64,000 nucleotides of DNA from JAGZEG01 sp963930185 (GCA_963930185.1 CAWVLT010000016.1:139686-203685), one strand, 5' to 3'; numbered from the stretch's first letter, positions 1 to 10,133 are shown. Notes: generated by a model from the letters alone, not told the origin. A program made the numbers and translations.

Positions 1-235
1 TATTTCTCTCAGGGTCTTCCTGACACCGGCCGCGTTAGAAAGAACCTCAGAAGGTTCTGGCAGGAACGAGCGACGGATTGCCCGCAGCGAACATGTTAGG
101 ATACATTTGAGAGCGCTGCCGCGCGGCGTGACGTTGCCATGCCGACGGCCGGCTGCCGGGACCTCGGCGCATGTCCGTCCGACAGACGTCGCAAGACAAG
201 CAGGCAAAGTCCGGTCTGCAGAGAAGCAGGTGACC
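1..235. other. Leader region upstream of the ABC transporter genes
   Basis: No gene is supported here. A short inverted repeat is visible (AGAACCT at 41-47, AGGTTCT at 52-58) that could be an operator or the end of an upstream gene's terminator. A weak promoter match follows: TTGCCC at 78-83, an 18-base spacer, then TACATT at 102-107. The window edge prevents knowing what lies upstream. Confidence 0.25.
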
Positions 236-961
<726 letters not shown>

Positions 962-1008
962 GACGCACCGGCCGCACGCACCGGGCGCAAAGAGGAAGGC
1001 AGCCTGCG

Positions 1009-4000
1009 ATGACAGACGAGGAATACAGAGGCAAGCACTTCGCGCCCCGCGTGGAGCCAGCCGACGCGACGGGCGACGAGGAGCCGCCCGCAAGCGAGTG
1101 GCACGACGACGTCTGGCCAACCGGCGAGCCGGGCAGTCTGCTCGACGGCGGGCCGCGTCGGGAAGGCGACCCCTCCCTCTCGGACGCCGCCCACAAGGAC
1201 GCGCCCGAGCACCCCGCAGGTTCTGGCAGCTCGAGCCGCCCAAGTCGACGGCACCGCAGGCGCACGCACGCCTTCCGCACGATGGTGCGCCGCACCATCA
1301 CCCTCAACTTCGCCCGCTTCATGGCGGTGTTCGGCATCGTCGCCATCGGTGCCGGCGTCTACGCGGGGCTGCGCATGTTCGTGCCCGACATGTACGCCTC
1401 GGCGGATGCCTTCTTCGACCGGTACAACCTGGCAGACGTGCAGGTCTCCTCCACCGCCGGCCTCACCGACGATGACCTGGTGGCGATTCGCGAGTCCCCG
1501 GGCGTGCGCGGGGCAGCCGGCTCGCAGTCCTTCGAGATGAGTGTAACGCGCGGCGAGGGCGACGAGGCCGAGACGTTCGAGATCCAGGTGTCCGCCGTGC
1601 AGATGGACGATTACGAGGAGGCGCTCGAGGCGGCTGACGGGCTGGATGGCAACCAGTCCGCCGTGTCGCGCCCCTACCTCGTGGAGGGGCGCCTGCCACA
1701 GGCGGCCGACGAGATCGCCGTCTCCACCGCAGGTGACGGCTATGGCGGCGACATACGCGTGGGCGACGTGCTCACCGTGACCAGCGTGGTGGGGGCGAAC
1801 TCGGTCGACGAGGTCCTCTCCGGGCAGACCTTCACCGTCGTGGGCCTGGTCCAGTCGCCCGAATGGCTCTCCCGCTCGACGAGCATCTCGCCCACCTCGG
1901 GGGCGAGCATCACCAACAACGCCTACATCGACCTGGACGCCACCGCCAACCCCGACACGTACACCACGATATCGGCCACCGTCGAGGCCGCCTATGGCCA
2001 GATGGCCTTCACCGACGCCTACGACGACGCGGTACGCCCCGTGATCGATGAGCTCAAGGAGCTGGCGCCCGAGCGGGAGCAGGCGCGCTTTGACGATCTG
2101 CTCGCGCAGGCCGACGATGCCGCCAGCCAGGCGAGCAGCGCCATGGAGCAGGCAAGCGGCGCGCAGGACCAGGCGCAGGCGGGCATCGACGCCGCCACGC
2201 AGGCGCAGACCCAGGCGCGCGAGGCGCTCAACGAGCTTTCCCAGTACGACGAGGAGACCCTGGCAGCGCTGGGCCTCACCGAGCAGCGCGACGCGGCGCG
2301 GCAGGCCTTTAGCCAGGCGAGCGACGCCCTGCTGCAGGCGCAGGACGGCCGCGAGCAGGCCACCGAGGCATACGCCCAGGCGAGCGACGCCTACCAGACA
2401 GCAGTCTCTGCCCGCGACGACCTGGCAGACCAGGGCGTGCAGCACTGGTACGTGGTGGGACGCGATGCCAGCCCCAGCTGCTATCTCTACAAGAGCACGG
2501 CGCTGCGCATGGAGCGCATCTGCCTCATCTTCCCGGTGTTCTTCTTCCTGGTGGCGGCCTTGGTGTGCCTCACCACCATCAGCCGCATGGTCGAGACCGA
2601 CCGCGTGGAGATAGGCACGCTCAAGGCCCTGGGCTACGGGCCGGGGCGCATCGCCTGGAAGTACCTGGCGTTCTCCGGCGCCGCCTCGATCGGCGGGGCG
2701 GTCGTGGGCATCTGCGCGGGCGTCTTCACGCTGCCCATCGCCATCTGGACGCCCTACTCGCGCATGTACATAGACTTCCCCTATCTCATGGGATTCCACC
2801 AGCCCGACTGCCTCATCGCCCTGGGCGTCTCGGTAGGGCTAGCCCTGCTCACCACGCTGGTGGCCGTGCGCCGCACGCTGCGCGAGTCGGCCGCGTCCCT
2901 CTTGCTGCCGCCCGCTCCCAAGGGAGGCAGGCGCATCATGCTCGAGCATGTGAAGCCCCTGTGGCGGCGCCTCTCCTTCTCGCAGAAGGTCACCGCGCGC
3001 AACGTCTTTCGCTACAAGAAGCGCATGGTCATGACCATCGTGGGCGTGGCGGGCTGCACGGGGCTGGTGCTCACCGGCTTTGGCATCCAGAACAAGCTCG
3101 ACGGCTTCGTGCAGGCGCAGTACGGCGGCATCTACACCTACGACGTGATGGTGAACTTCGACGCCGACGCCGGCGTCGCGACGTCCGACTCCCCGCTCAC
3201 CCAGGCGCTCAATGACGAGCTCGGACCCGAGATGGCCGGCGCGGAAGGACAGGGTACCTCGGACGCCGACGGCGCATGGAGCTACTTCGTCAAGCAGGCC
3301 GCGATCGCTGAGAACCCAGGGGGCGACCCCTCGCGGATCCCCTTCGGCATCGGGGGCAGGCTCGACCAGACCGGAGGCTCGGTGCAGGCCGAGATGCGCG
3401 ACGGCCGCAGCGACCGCGCAAGCGAGGAGGGCTCCGGCATCCTGCGCGACGTGACCGTCTACGTGCCGCAGCACACGGGGCAGGACCTCATCCTCATCGA
3501 CGACTACCAGAGCGGCGCGCGCCTGGAGCTCCCACAGGAAGGTGCCGTCATCACCGAACGCCTGGCCGAGCAGCTCATGGTGGGCGTGGGCGACAGCATC
3601 GGGCTCTCGTTCTCGGCCGATGACGAGCCCGTGAGCGTGCGCGTCACCGGCATCATGCGCAACCTGGTGGGCCACGGCGTGTACATGAGCCCGCAGGCAT
3701 ATGAGGCCGCCTTTGGCGAGGCGCCCACCTACAACATGGCGCTGGGGCACAACGTCCGCGCTACCGCGCAGGACGAGCTGGTCAGCACCCTTGCGGAGTC
3801 CGACCCTGCCGTGCAAAGCGTGAGCGTTCCCGCCGACGAGTCAGGCCGATACGAGGACATCGCCAAGAGCCTCAACAGCATCGTGCTGATCATCCTGGTG
3901 GTGTCGGGGCTGCTCGCGTTCATCGTGGTGTACGCACTCACCGAGATCAACATCGAGGAGCGCCGCCGCGAGATCGCCACGCTCAAGGTGCTGGGCTTCA

Positions 4001-4272
4001 CCAAGCGCGAGGTGCGCGGCTACGTGTACCGCGAGACCTACCTGCTCGTGGCGATCGGCATCCTGTGCGGCCTGCCCTTTGGCATGTGGCTGTGCACGTT
4101 CGTAATGCGTGCGGCGGAGTTTGACAACGTCATCTTCTTCCGCACGCTCGATCCCGCATGCTACCTGTTCGCGGCCGTGCTCACGGCACTGTTCGCCTAC
4201 GTGGTGACCCTGGCGATGCGCAGGCGCCTGGCCAGCATCGACATGGCGAGCTCGCTGAAGTCGGTGGAGTAG
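1009..4272 (+). CDS. ABC transporter permease, two FtsX domains with coiled-coil insert
   Basis: A 1087-residue membrane protein that pairs with the preceding ATPase. It opens with an acidic, low-complexity cytoplasmic tail of about 100 residues, then a first membrane helix (about 100-123). A large extracytoplasmic segment follows; its last part (about 350-478) is an Ala/Gln/Asp-rich heptad-like coiled coil. Residues about 505-630 form a first FtsX domain, another helix and extracytoplasmic domain follow, and a second FtsX domain occupies about 965-1080. The ATG at 1009 has a GAGGAAGG ribosome site; the in-frame ATG at 955 overlaps the ATPase stop and lacks one. Two-domain permeases of this size are common in Gram-positive bacteria and one copy can form the whole pore. 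Cargo is unknown. Confidence 0.88.
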   Translation: MTDEEYRGKHFAPRVEPADATGDEEPPASEWHDDVWPTGEPGSLLDGGPRREGDPSLSDAAHKDAPEHPAGSGSSSRPSRRHRRRTHAFRTMVRRTITLNFARFMAVFGIVAIGAGVYAGLRMFVPDMYASADAFFDRYNLADVQVSSTAGLTDDDLVAIRESPGVRGAAGSQSFEMSVTRGEGDEAETFEIQVSAVQMDDYEEALEAADGLDGNQSAVSRPYLVEGRLPQAADEIAVSTAGDGYGGDIRVGDVLTVTSVVGANSVDEVLSGQTFTVVGLVQSPEWLSRSTSISPTSGASITNNAYIDLDATANPDTYTTISATVEAAYGQMAFTDAYDDAVRPVIDELKELAPEREQARFDDLLAQADDAASQASSAMEQASGAQDQAQAGIDAATQAQTQAREALNELSQYDEETLAALGLTEQRDAARQAFSQASDALLQAQDGREQATEAYAQASDAYQTAVSARDDLADQGVQHWYVVGRDASPSCYLYKSTALRMERICLIFPVFFFLVAALVCLTTISRMVETDRVEIGTLKALGYGPGRIAWKYLAFSGAASIGGAVVGICAGVFTLPIAIWTPYSRMYIDFPYLMGFHQPDCLIALGVSVGLALLTTLVAVRRTLRESAASLLLPPAPKGGRRIMLEHVKPLWRRLSFSQKVTARNVFRYKKRMVMTIVGVAGCTGLVLTGFGIQNKLDGFVQAQYGGIYTYDVMVNFDADAGVATSDSPLTQALNDELGPEMAGAEGQGTSDADGAWSYFVKQAAIAENPGGDPSRIPFGIGGRLDQTGGSVQAEMRDGRSDRASEEGSGILRDVTVYVPQHTGQDLILIDDYQSGARLELPQEGAVITERLAEQLMVGVGDSIGLSFSADDEPVSVRVTGIMRNLVGHGVYMSPQAYEAAFGEAPTYNMALGHNVRATAQDELVSTLAESDPAVQSVSVPADESGRYEDIAKSLNSIVLIILVVSGLLAFIVVYALTEINIEERRREIATLKVLGFTKREVRGYVYRETYLLVAIGILCGLPFGMWLCTFVMRAAEFDNVIFFRTLDPACYLFAAVLTALFAYVVTLAMRRRLASIDMASSLKSVE

Positions 4273-4308
4273 CGAGCAGCGTTGCAGCACCCAGCGAGGC
4301 AGGCGGCG

Positions 4309-4370
4309 GGGGCAAATATTCGGTCATTTTGAGGCCTCGAAGTGCCCGAAAGTGTCCGGATATTTGCCCC
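4309..4370. repeat. Intergenic inverted-repeat element, TCGG/TCCG core (copy 1)
   Basis: A 62-bp imperfect hairpin just after the permease stop. Outer arms GGGGCAAATA (4309-4318) and TATTTGCCCC (4361-4370) are perfect; inner arms are TTCGGTCA and TGTCCGGA. Two more hairpins with the same inner core but different outer arms lie at 17495-17564 and 51185-51260. No T-run follows, so a simple intrinsic terminator is unlikely. Confidence 0.6.
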
Positions 4371-4451
4371 GAGCATGTTCTACCGAGCGTGTTCTAACTG
4401 CTGCGAGCACGCTTCTCGTTCCCATGGGCACATGATCCCGGGCAGGCGCGC

Positions 4452-5882
4452 CTACCCGAGCCTCCCATAGAGATCATCCAGCGTCACGATGCGCAGATCA
4501 TCACGCGCCAGGGCCTTCGCATGCGTCCCCTCGCTCACGTCCCTCTTCGTGAAGAGGGCGTAATAGCACCTGGTGAAACCCTTCAGCAGCGTTGAGCGAT
4601 GCTCGAGGGCCTCGATTGCGGCGCTCTCGTCAAACGAATTGCGCCACTTGCACTCGCCGACAAGGACCTTCCTCTCCGCCCTGTTCGCAGCGACCACGTC
4701 GATGTCGGTCTCTTCTCGGGCCTGGGGGTCATTCCCCCACCACCGTCCAAACTCCAACGCGGCGAACGGGAGCCTGCCGGCGACGCTCTCCCGGCGAACC
4801 CACTGCAGGCACAGGCGTTCGAACTGCCCACCGACATACGTCGCTAACGCCTGTCCCGAAGTCGCATACCCCGCAACCGTGCTACCCGCGCCTTCCTCGA
4901 TCGACCCAAGGTACCTGCTCACGAAGCGATACCAGTACGCAAAGAACGGATCCCTGATCTGATACCGTGCGTTGCGTGAGGTCGAGCTCTCTCCGAGCGG
5001 AGCGGTCCTTTCGATTATCCCAAGGGAGACGAGCGTCTTCAGGTACTTGCCGACCGAGTTCGAGTTCACCCCCGCCCGTTCGGCAATCTTCGAGGGCATG
5101 GTATTCCCCGCACCGATTGCATCGAGGATAGAGTTGTACTGCGCAGGCTCGCGAAGCTCCTGGCGCAGCAGCATGAGGGGCTCTTCGTAAAGCATCCCCG
5201 TGGTGTCAAAGAGAAGCAAGCGCACGTTCTCCTCGTACGTCACCCCCAAGTCAATCTGAGACAGGTAGTACGGCGTTCCGCCAAAGGTGGCATAGTAGAC
5301 CGGTAGCTCCTCGACCGGCACGCCAGGAAGCATGCGAGCGGCGTCAAGATAGTCGAATGGCTTGAGTCGAATCTGCAACGTCCGGCGCCCATAGAGCGGG
5401 CTCTTTCCGCCAAGCACCTCGCTTTCCATGAAGCCCTGGTTGCTTCCGCAAAGAATGAGCTTTACGCTCGTCTGCTTGAACCCGTGATCGATGGCAGACT
5501 GGAGGGCAGATGGCAGGGATGGCTCAGCCTCGGCGGCATAGGGGAACTCATCGAAGACAAAGACAAGAGGGGCAGCCGTCGGCTCGGACTCTACCTGCCT
5601 GACCACAAATGCAAGGGCATCGTTCCAAGACGAGAAGGCCGGCAGAGAGGACGGCAGTCCAAAAGTAGAGTAGACGGCGTTGCTGAAGAGTTCGAGGTTC
5701 TGGCGAGACGTCTTTTGCTGAGCTGTGAAGTAGAGCGTCCTCTTGTCCTTCACGAACTCGTCGATAAGCGTCGTCTTCCCAACACGACGCCTACCGTAGA
5801 TAACCGCCATCTGGAAATCGCGCTTTGCGTACATGCGGTCGAGCACCGCAAGCTCTTTTTCGCGTCCAACGAACATGGCCAT
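4452..5882 (-). CDS. AAA ATPase of the archaeal-ATPase/DUF234 family
   Basis: A 476-residue solitary ATPase. The N-terminus FVGREKEL is typical of the family; Walker A is GRRRVGKTT at residues 30-38 and a Walker B-like FVFDEFP follows the AAPLV strand. A winged-helix segment (PSKIAERAGVNSNSVGKYL) comes next, and the C-terminus has a DUF234 region with a PD-(D/E)XK-like arrangement (ETDIDVV then LVGECKW). Such proteins are widespread, sporadic and poorly understood; a nuclease or defence-like role has been suggested but not shown here. It sits alone between the permease and a LuxR gene on the same strand, its start lying 9 bases from a 48-bp perfect palindrome. The alternative ATG at 5876 is equally possible; neither has a strong ribosome site. 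Confidence 0.82.
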   Translation of the reverse strand: MAMFVGREKELAVLDRMYAKRDFQMAVIYGRRRVGKTTLIDEFVKDKRTLYFTAQQKTSRQNLELFSNAVYSTFGLPSSLPAFSSWNDALAFVVRQVESEPTAAPLVFVFDEFPYAAEAEPSLPSALQSAIDHGFKQTSVKLILCGSNQGFMESEVLGGKSPLYGRRTLQIRLKPFDYLDAARMLPGVPVEELPVYYATFGGTPYYLSQIDLGVTYEENVRLLLFDTTGMLYEEPLMLLRQELREPAQYNSILDAIGAGNTMPSKIAERAGVNSNSVGKYLKTLVSLGIIERTAPLGESSTSRNARYQIRDPFFAYWYRFVSRYLGSIEEGAGSTVAGYATSGQALATYVGGQFERLCLQWVRRESVAGRLPFAALEFGRWWGNDPQAREETDIDVVAANRAERKVLVGECKWRNSFDESAAIEALEHRSTLLKGFTRCYYALFTKRDVSEGTHAKALARDDLRIVTLDDLYGRLG

Positions 5883-5890
5883 CCCATCAA

Positions 5891-5938
5891 CCGTACCCTA
5901 CAGTACCGTACTCTAGAGTACGGTACTGTAGGGTACGG
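5891..5938. repeat. 48-bp perfect palindrome upstream of the AAA ATPase
   Basis: Two 24-base arms meet with no spacer (centre between 5914 and 5915, CTCT/AGAG). The stop codon of the neighbouring LuxR gene lies at the centre, and the ATPase start codon lies 9 bases beyond the other edge. It contains the half-site TACCCTACA, repeated around the operator-like repeat at 56488-56527. It could be an operator, a cruciform or a strong hairpin in mRNA. Confidence 0.9.
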
Positions 5939-7547
5939 AGTCAAGAGCAGAATGTCCCCGTCCGACGCTAGGCGCCTCCATCGCTACCTGCCTCAGTTCA
6001 CCTTGCGCCTCGCCCTGGGCCACGCCTGGCGATTCTCCGCCATCGAACGCCGCCTGCTCCACGAGGTCGATCAGCTCCTGCTGGGAGTGCACGCCCAGCT
6101 TGCGGTAGATGTGCCGCGCATGCGACTTCACGGTGTTGTAGCTCACGGTGAGCATGTCCTGGATGCGCTTGCCGCTGTATCCGTAGGTGAGCAGGCGCAT
6201 CACCTCGCGCTCGCGATCGGTCACCCCATGCTCGCCGGCGAGGCGCACGCACGCCCGCTCGATGAGTTCCTCGCGCGAGGGCGCCATCTCGGTCGCCTGG
6301 ATCTCGCGGGCCGGCACGACGCCCAGAATGGTCTGCTCGAAGGTGAATCCGCGCAGACCGACCAGCACGTAGGCAAACACGGCAAGGGCAACCACGAGGG
6401 TCACATGGGAGGCAATGCCGGGATGCGTCCCGACGAGGCCGTTGAACGCATGTCCGCTGTCCGCGCCCGCCAGAAGCCCCAGGCTCTGGGCGATGCTCCC
6501 ACAAGCAAGGACGTAGACCGAGCCAACGGGGTTACGCCGACACAGCGCCGCAAGAGACACCCACAGAAGCACCGAAAAGCCCGCGCTACCCGCGCCAAGC
6601 AGGCCATTGGGCAAAAACTCGGGAACATGCGGCACGGCAATGGTGGCGAGTAGCCCGCCCATCATGAAGACAGCCGCCACAGCGAACAGGCCGTCTTCTG
6701 GCCGGCCCTTCTTGTGGTTCGCAATAAACAGCCACGCCGTGATGAGCGCGAGCACAACAAGTGGCAGCACGGTGGACATGGGCGTGTGTTGGTCATCGTT
6801 GAACGAGAGGGCAAGCCCGTAGGAGCCGGAGAATATGAAGATAAGCACGAACACCTGGTGAAACGGCGCCAGATACGAGCGAGGGTTCGCCACGGCAAGA
6901 TCGGTCACCACCCGGCTGTGCTCGACAAGACCCAGCGTGGGCCGGACGTAGCGCCACAGCAGGACATAGGGCACGATGCCCAGAATCACCGAGAGCACAA
7001 GTGCAACCACATAGCCAGGGACGGGCAGCAGCGTGATCAGCAGCTGGCTCACAAGCATGCTGCACGCCACCGTCACCACGGAGGTACGCTCGGGAGTGAC
7101 GACAGCCAGCGCGATCCCAACAAAGTAGAAGACGAGCACGCCACCTGCGGAGCGCAGGACGTGGCCCACCGCCACCAGGATGGGATCGGCCGACCACAGC
7201 CCCAGGATCAGCAGACCGGCAAGCGTGCCTGCAACGGAGGCGACCAGCGCCGGCCGGGGCCGCAGCGCCGACGGTCGGCGCAGAACAAGCAGGATGATCA
7301 CGAGCCCGAGCAGCGGGTGGACGAGCGTCTGGAACTCGCGGGCAAGCGGGCACACCGCGCTCGTCACGGGAAAGATGGCGTAGTTCAGGACCCACGTGCG
7401 CAGCTGCGACATCACCAGGGCCAGGCCGCACACGACAGAGGCGGCACCCTGCCCCGCGGCCAAGTCGCGCCACCGCACCCCCACGGCGCCGCGCCCATCG
7501 CCGCCACCATCGGGGCGTCGGTCGTGTCCGTCTCGGGCCTCACCCAT
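5913..7547 (-). CDS. Membrane-spanning LuxR-family transcriptional regulator
   Basis: A 544-residue protein with about twelve hydrophobic segments and a C-terminal LuxR/GerE helix-turn-helix (LTDREREVMRLL to KLGVHSQQELIDLVE, about residues 440-497). In Eggerthella-type bacteria such regulators sense a ligand through the membrane domain and control the adjacent reductase; the target here is probably the divergent flavoprotein at 7885 (inferred). The ATG at 7547 has GGGAGG nine bases upstream; earlier in-frame starts to 7619 lack one. Unusually, 47 residues follow the HTH and the last few are encoded by the left half of the 48-bp palindrome, so the original C-terminus may have been replaced when the downstream module arrived. 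Confidence 0.88.
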   Translation of the reverse strand: MGEARDGHDRRPDGGGDGRGAVGVRWRDLAAGQGAASVVCGLALVMSQLRTWVLNYAIFPVTSAVCPLAREFQTLVHPLLGLVIILLVLRRPSALRPRPALVASVAGTLAGLLILGLWSADPILVAVGHVLRSAGGVLVFYFVGIALAVVTPERTSVVTVACSMLVSQLLITLLPVPGYVVALVLSVILGIVPYVLLWRYVRPTLGLVEHSRVVTDLAVANPRSYLAPFHQVFVLIFIFSGSYGLALSFNDDQHTPMSTVLPLVVLALITAWLFIANHKKGRPEDGLFAVAAVFMMGGLLATIAVPHVPEFLPNGLLGAGSAGFSVLLWVSLAALCRRNPVGSVYVLACGSIAQSLGLLAGADSGHAFNGLVGTHPGIASHVTLVVALAVFAYVLVGLRGFTFEQTILGVVPAREIQATEMAPSREELIERACVRLAGEHGVTDREREVMRLLTYGYSGKRIQDMLTVSYNTVKSHARHIYRKLGVHSQQELIDLVEQAAFDGGESPGVAQGEAQGELRQVAMEAPSVGRGHSALDSVPYSTVL

Positions 7548-7682
7548 CGTCATCAGCCTCCCTCGGCATCCCGCGAAGCACACTATGTCAGCGCGTCTCC
7601 ACATGACAAGCATACACAAACCCTCGTGGCAACTGCATAGACAACACCACTACAACACCTTTCACCTGCGAAACCCATAGAA

Positions 7683-7746
7683 GCCTACCTAGGGGGTGAT
7701 GGCCTGGGCGCACCGAACTCGAGTGCCTACCTGCGGGGTGATGACC
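7683..7746. promoter_or_regulatory. Direct repeats in the regulator/flavoprotein divergent region
   Basis: Two 22-base direct repeats, 7683-7704 and 7725-7746, share GCCTACCT, then GGGGTGATG, then CC, with three mismatches. Their starts are 42 bases apart, about four helical turns, so a dimeric protein could bind the same DNA face twice. They are good operator candidates for the LuxR regulator. The rest of the 337-base gap shows no gene. Confidence 0.5.
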
Positions 7747-7884
7747 CATCTCGCGGAGCCGGCGTATTGTGCGACTCGTCACGCCCGGCCGCCCCGCGTG
7801 ACTCGCATGCCTGACAGTTCGCATGCGTGCATAGTGGGGCAGTCGAGTTGCACGGGCACGATCAATCCAAGAAAGGAAGCCTGT

Positions 7885-9873
7885 ATGTCTGAGTCAATCG
7901 CTCGCAGGGACTTCGTCAAGGGCGCCGCCGCCGTCACCGGCGCCGCCATGATCGCCGGCAGCGCCACCGTCGCGCTGGCCGAGGAGGCCGCATCCTACAC
8001 CGCCGGCACCTACACCGGCACGGGCGAGGGCGTGGGCACCGTCACCGCCACCGTCACGTTCGACGAGACCAGCATCACCGACGTCCAGATCGACGTCTCG
8101 GGCGAGACCATCTTCGTGGGTGGCCAGATCGGCGAGGCCCTGCAGGGCTCGTTCATGGACGCCCAGAGCGACCAGATCGACGTCATCGCCGGCTGCACCA
8201 TGACCTGCTACGGCGCCATGAAGGCCGTCAAGAGCTGCATCGCCCAGGCCAAGGGCGAGACCTTGCCCGAGGTGCCCACCTTCTCGATGGGCAGCGACGA
8301 GGACTGGCTGGGCGAGGAGCCCCAGATCGACGAGGCCCAGATCGCCGAGACCTGGGACACCGACATCCTGATCGTGGGCGCCGGCAACGCCGGCATGGCC
8401 GCTGCGGCCTACGCCGCCGAGAACGGCCTGAACTTCCGCGTCATCGACACCTACAACTCGCCGCAGGACACCCGTCACTGGTTCGGCGCTGTTGACTCCG
8501 CCGCCGCCCAAGCCGCCGGCTGCGAGCCCATGAACCGCCACAAGCTGCTCTCCGAGATCAGCCGCTACGCCTCGGGCAAGTGCAACCAGAGCGTCGTGAA
8601 GACCTGGATCAACGAGTCCGCCGCCCTGTACGACTTCGTCGCAGGCATCCTGGAGAACGACCCCTACAACTACACCTGCACGTTCACCAGCGGCGAGGCC
8701 GCCCGCTGGCCCGACGAGTGCAGCGAGGACAACACCGTCTACATGTTCCCCGAGATGGAGCACACCTACGTCGGCTCCGAGAAGGCGCGCAACGTCGTGT
8801 TCCAGGAGGTCGTGGAGAAGGACGGCTACTCCGTCGACTTCAACACCACCCTGGTGAAGCTCGAGAAGAACGACGAGGGCCGCGTTACCGGCATCATCGC
8901 CCAGAACATCCTGACCGGTGACCTCATCCGCATCAACGCCGCCTCCGGCGTGATCCTGGCATGCGGCGGCTACGAGGGCAACCCCTACATGATGCAGCAG
9001 CTCGACCCCGAGAGCACCAGCGTCATCACCTGCACCAACGCCGCCCCTCGCTGCCGCGGCGTGGGCATCCGCGCGGCCATCTGGGCCGGTGCCGCTATGG
9101 ACAAGGAGCCCGCGACGATGATCTTCGACCGCGGCCTGGTGGCCCCGGACGTGAATGCCGGCTACGTCGACAACGAGAAGGCCTTCGCCGGCAAGGACTG
9201 GCCGGGCACCCTCAAGCAGTTCAACTCCGGCACCCAGCCCTTCCTCAAGGTGAACCGCAACGGCGAGCGCTTCGCCAACGAGAGCAGCCCCTACAACGAC
9301 ATCCTCTACGCAGGCGGCAACCAGCCCGGCGGCGTGTACTGCCAGGTCTTTGACGCCAACTACTACGAGGACGTGCTGCGCTTCTACACCATCGGCTGCT
9401 CGGCCGGCTCCCAGCAGGAAGGCGCCATGGAGAACAGCCTGGCCACCTACGAGCCGCAGGGCCTGGTGATGAAGGCCGACACCATCGAGGAGCTGGCCGA
9501 GAAGCTGGGCTTCGAGGGCGAGGCCAAGGACAACTTCCTGGCCACCGTCGAGCGCTACAACGAGCTCTTCGACGCGCAGGACGACGAGGACTTCGGCAAG
9601 CCCGCCATCCGCCTCTCGGAGATCCGCACCGCGCCGTTCTACGGCTGCTGGCTGGGCGGCTCGCTGCTGTGCACGATGCAGGGCATCGCCATCAACGGCG
9701 ACTGTCAGGCGCTTGACAACGACCGCGCGCCCATCGAGGGCCTCTACGTCGTGGGCAACAACGCCGGCGGCATGTTCTCGGGCAACTACCCCTGCCTGAT
9801 GCCCGGCCTGCGCTGCGGCAGCGCCCAGGTGCAGGGCATCCACGCCGTCAAGGTGCTCGGCGGCCTGGCGTAA
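7885..9873 (+). CDS. Tat-exported FMN/FAD flavoprotein reductase (fumarate-reductase-like)
   Basis: A 662-residue predicted extracytoplasmic flavoenzyme. The Tat signal has the twin-arginine motif ARRDFVKG (about residues 6-13) and an alanine-rich h-region ending VALAEEA. Residues about 36-125 form an FMN-binding domain whose attachment motif reads AGCTMTC instead of the usual SGATYTS; the FMN-accepting threonine is kept. The FAD domain begins ILIVGAGNAGMAAAAYAAENG and ends with the family C-terminal YVVGNNAGGMF. This architecture matches fumarate, urocanate and related acceptor reductases; the electron acceptor is not identifiable. The ATG at 7885 has GAAAGGAAG upstream and begins the Tat signal directly. 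It is transcribed away from the LuxR gene at 5913-7547. Confidence 0.88.
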   Translation: MSESIARRDFVKGAAAVTGAAMIAGSATVALAEEAASYTAGTYTGTGEGVGTVTATVTFDETSITDVQIDVSGETIFVGGQIGEALQGSFMDAQSDQIDVIAGCTMTCYGAMKAVKSCIAQAKGETLPEVPTFSMGSDEDWLGEEPQIDEAQIAETWDTDILIVGAGNAGMAAAAYAAENGLNFRVIDTYNSPQDTRHWFGAVDSAAAQAAGCEPMNRHKLLSEISRYASGKCNQSVVKTWINESAALYDFVAGILENDPYNYTCTFTSGEAARWPDECSEDNTVYMFPEMEHTYVGSEKARNVVFQEVVEKDGYSVDFNTTLVKLEKNDEGRVTGIIAQNILTGDLIRINAASGVILACGGYEGNPYMMQQLDPESTSVITCTNAAPRCRGVGIRAAIWAGAAMDKEPATMIFDRGLVAPDVNAGYVDNEKAFAGKDWPGTLKQFNSGTQPFLKVNRNGERFANESSPYNDILYAGGNQPGGVYCQVFDANYYEDVLRFYTIGCSAGSQQEGAMENSLATYEPQGLVMKADTIEELAEKLGFEGEAKDNFLATVERYNELFDAQDDEDFGKPAIRLSEIRTAPFYGCWLGGSLLCTMQGIAINGDCQALDNDRAPIEGLYVVGNNAGGMFSGNYPCLMPGLRCGSAQVQGIHAVKVLGGLA

Positions 9874-9946
9874 GATCCGAGGCAACAAGGCGCCAGCCCC
9901 AAGCAAGGCCACGGCAACAAGGTGCCGGCATAAGAGCGCTGCAACC

Positions 9947-9987
9947 GGGAGGGCCCGTCGCAAAACGCGGCGGGCCCTCCTGCCTTT
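9947..9987 (+). terminator. Intrinsic terminator after the flavoprotein at 7885
   Basis: GGAGGGCCCGTCG pairs with CGGCGGGCCCTCC (one mismatch) around an AAAACG-type loop, followed by TGCCTTT. It lies 74 bases after the stop codon and suits a monocistronic transcript. Confidence 0.75.
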
Positions 9988-10133
9988 ACGTCTGCCGCAA
10001 AGCCGACCGCGTTGTGGAGCCGGTCACACCACGGAGACGATCAGACCACAAGCCCGACCGCAAGGTCCAACCACGGGGCTTCTCGGCTTGGGATCCCCTT
10101 CGCTTGCCTGGCTTGCGACGAAACGGCGAGATA

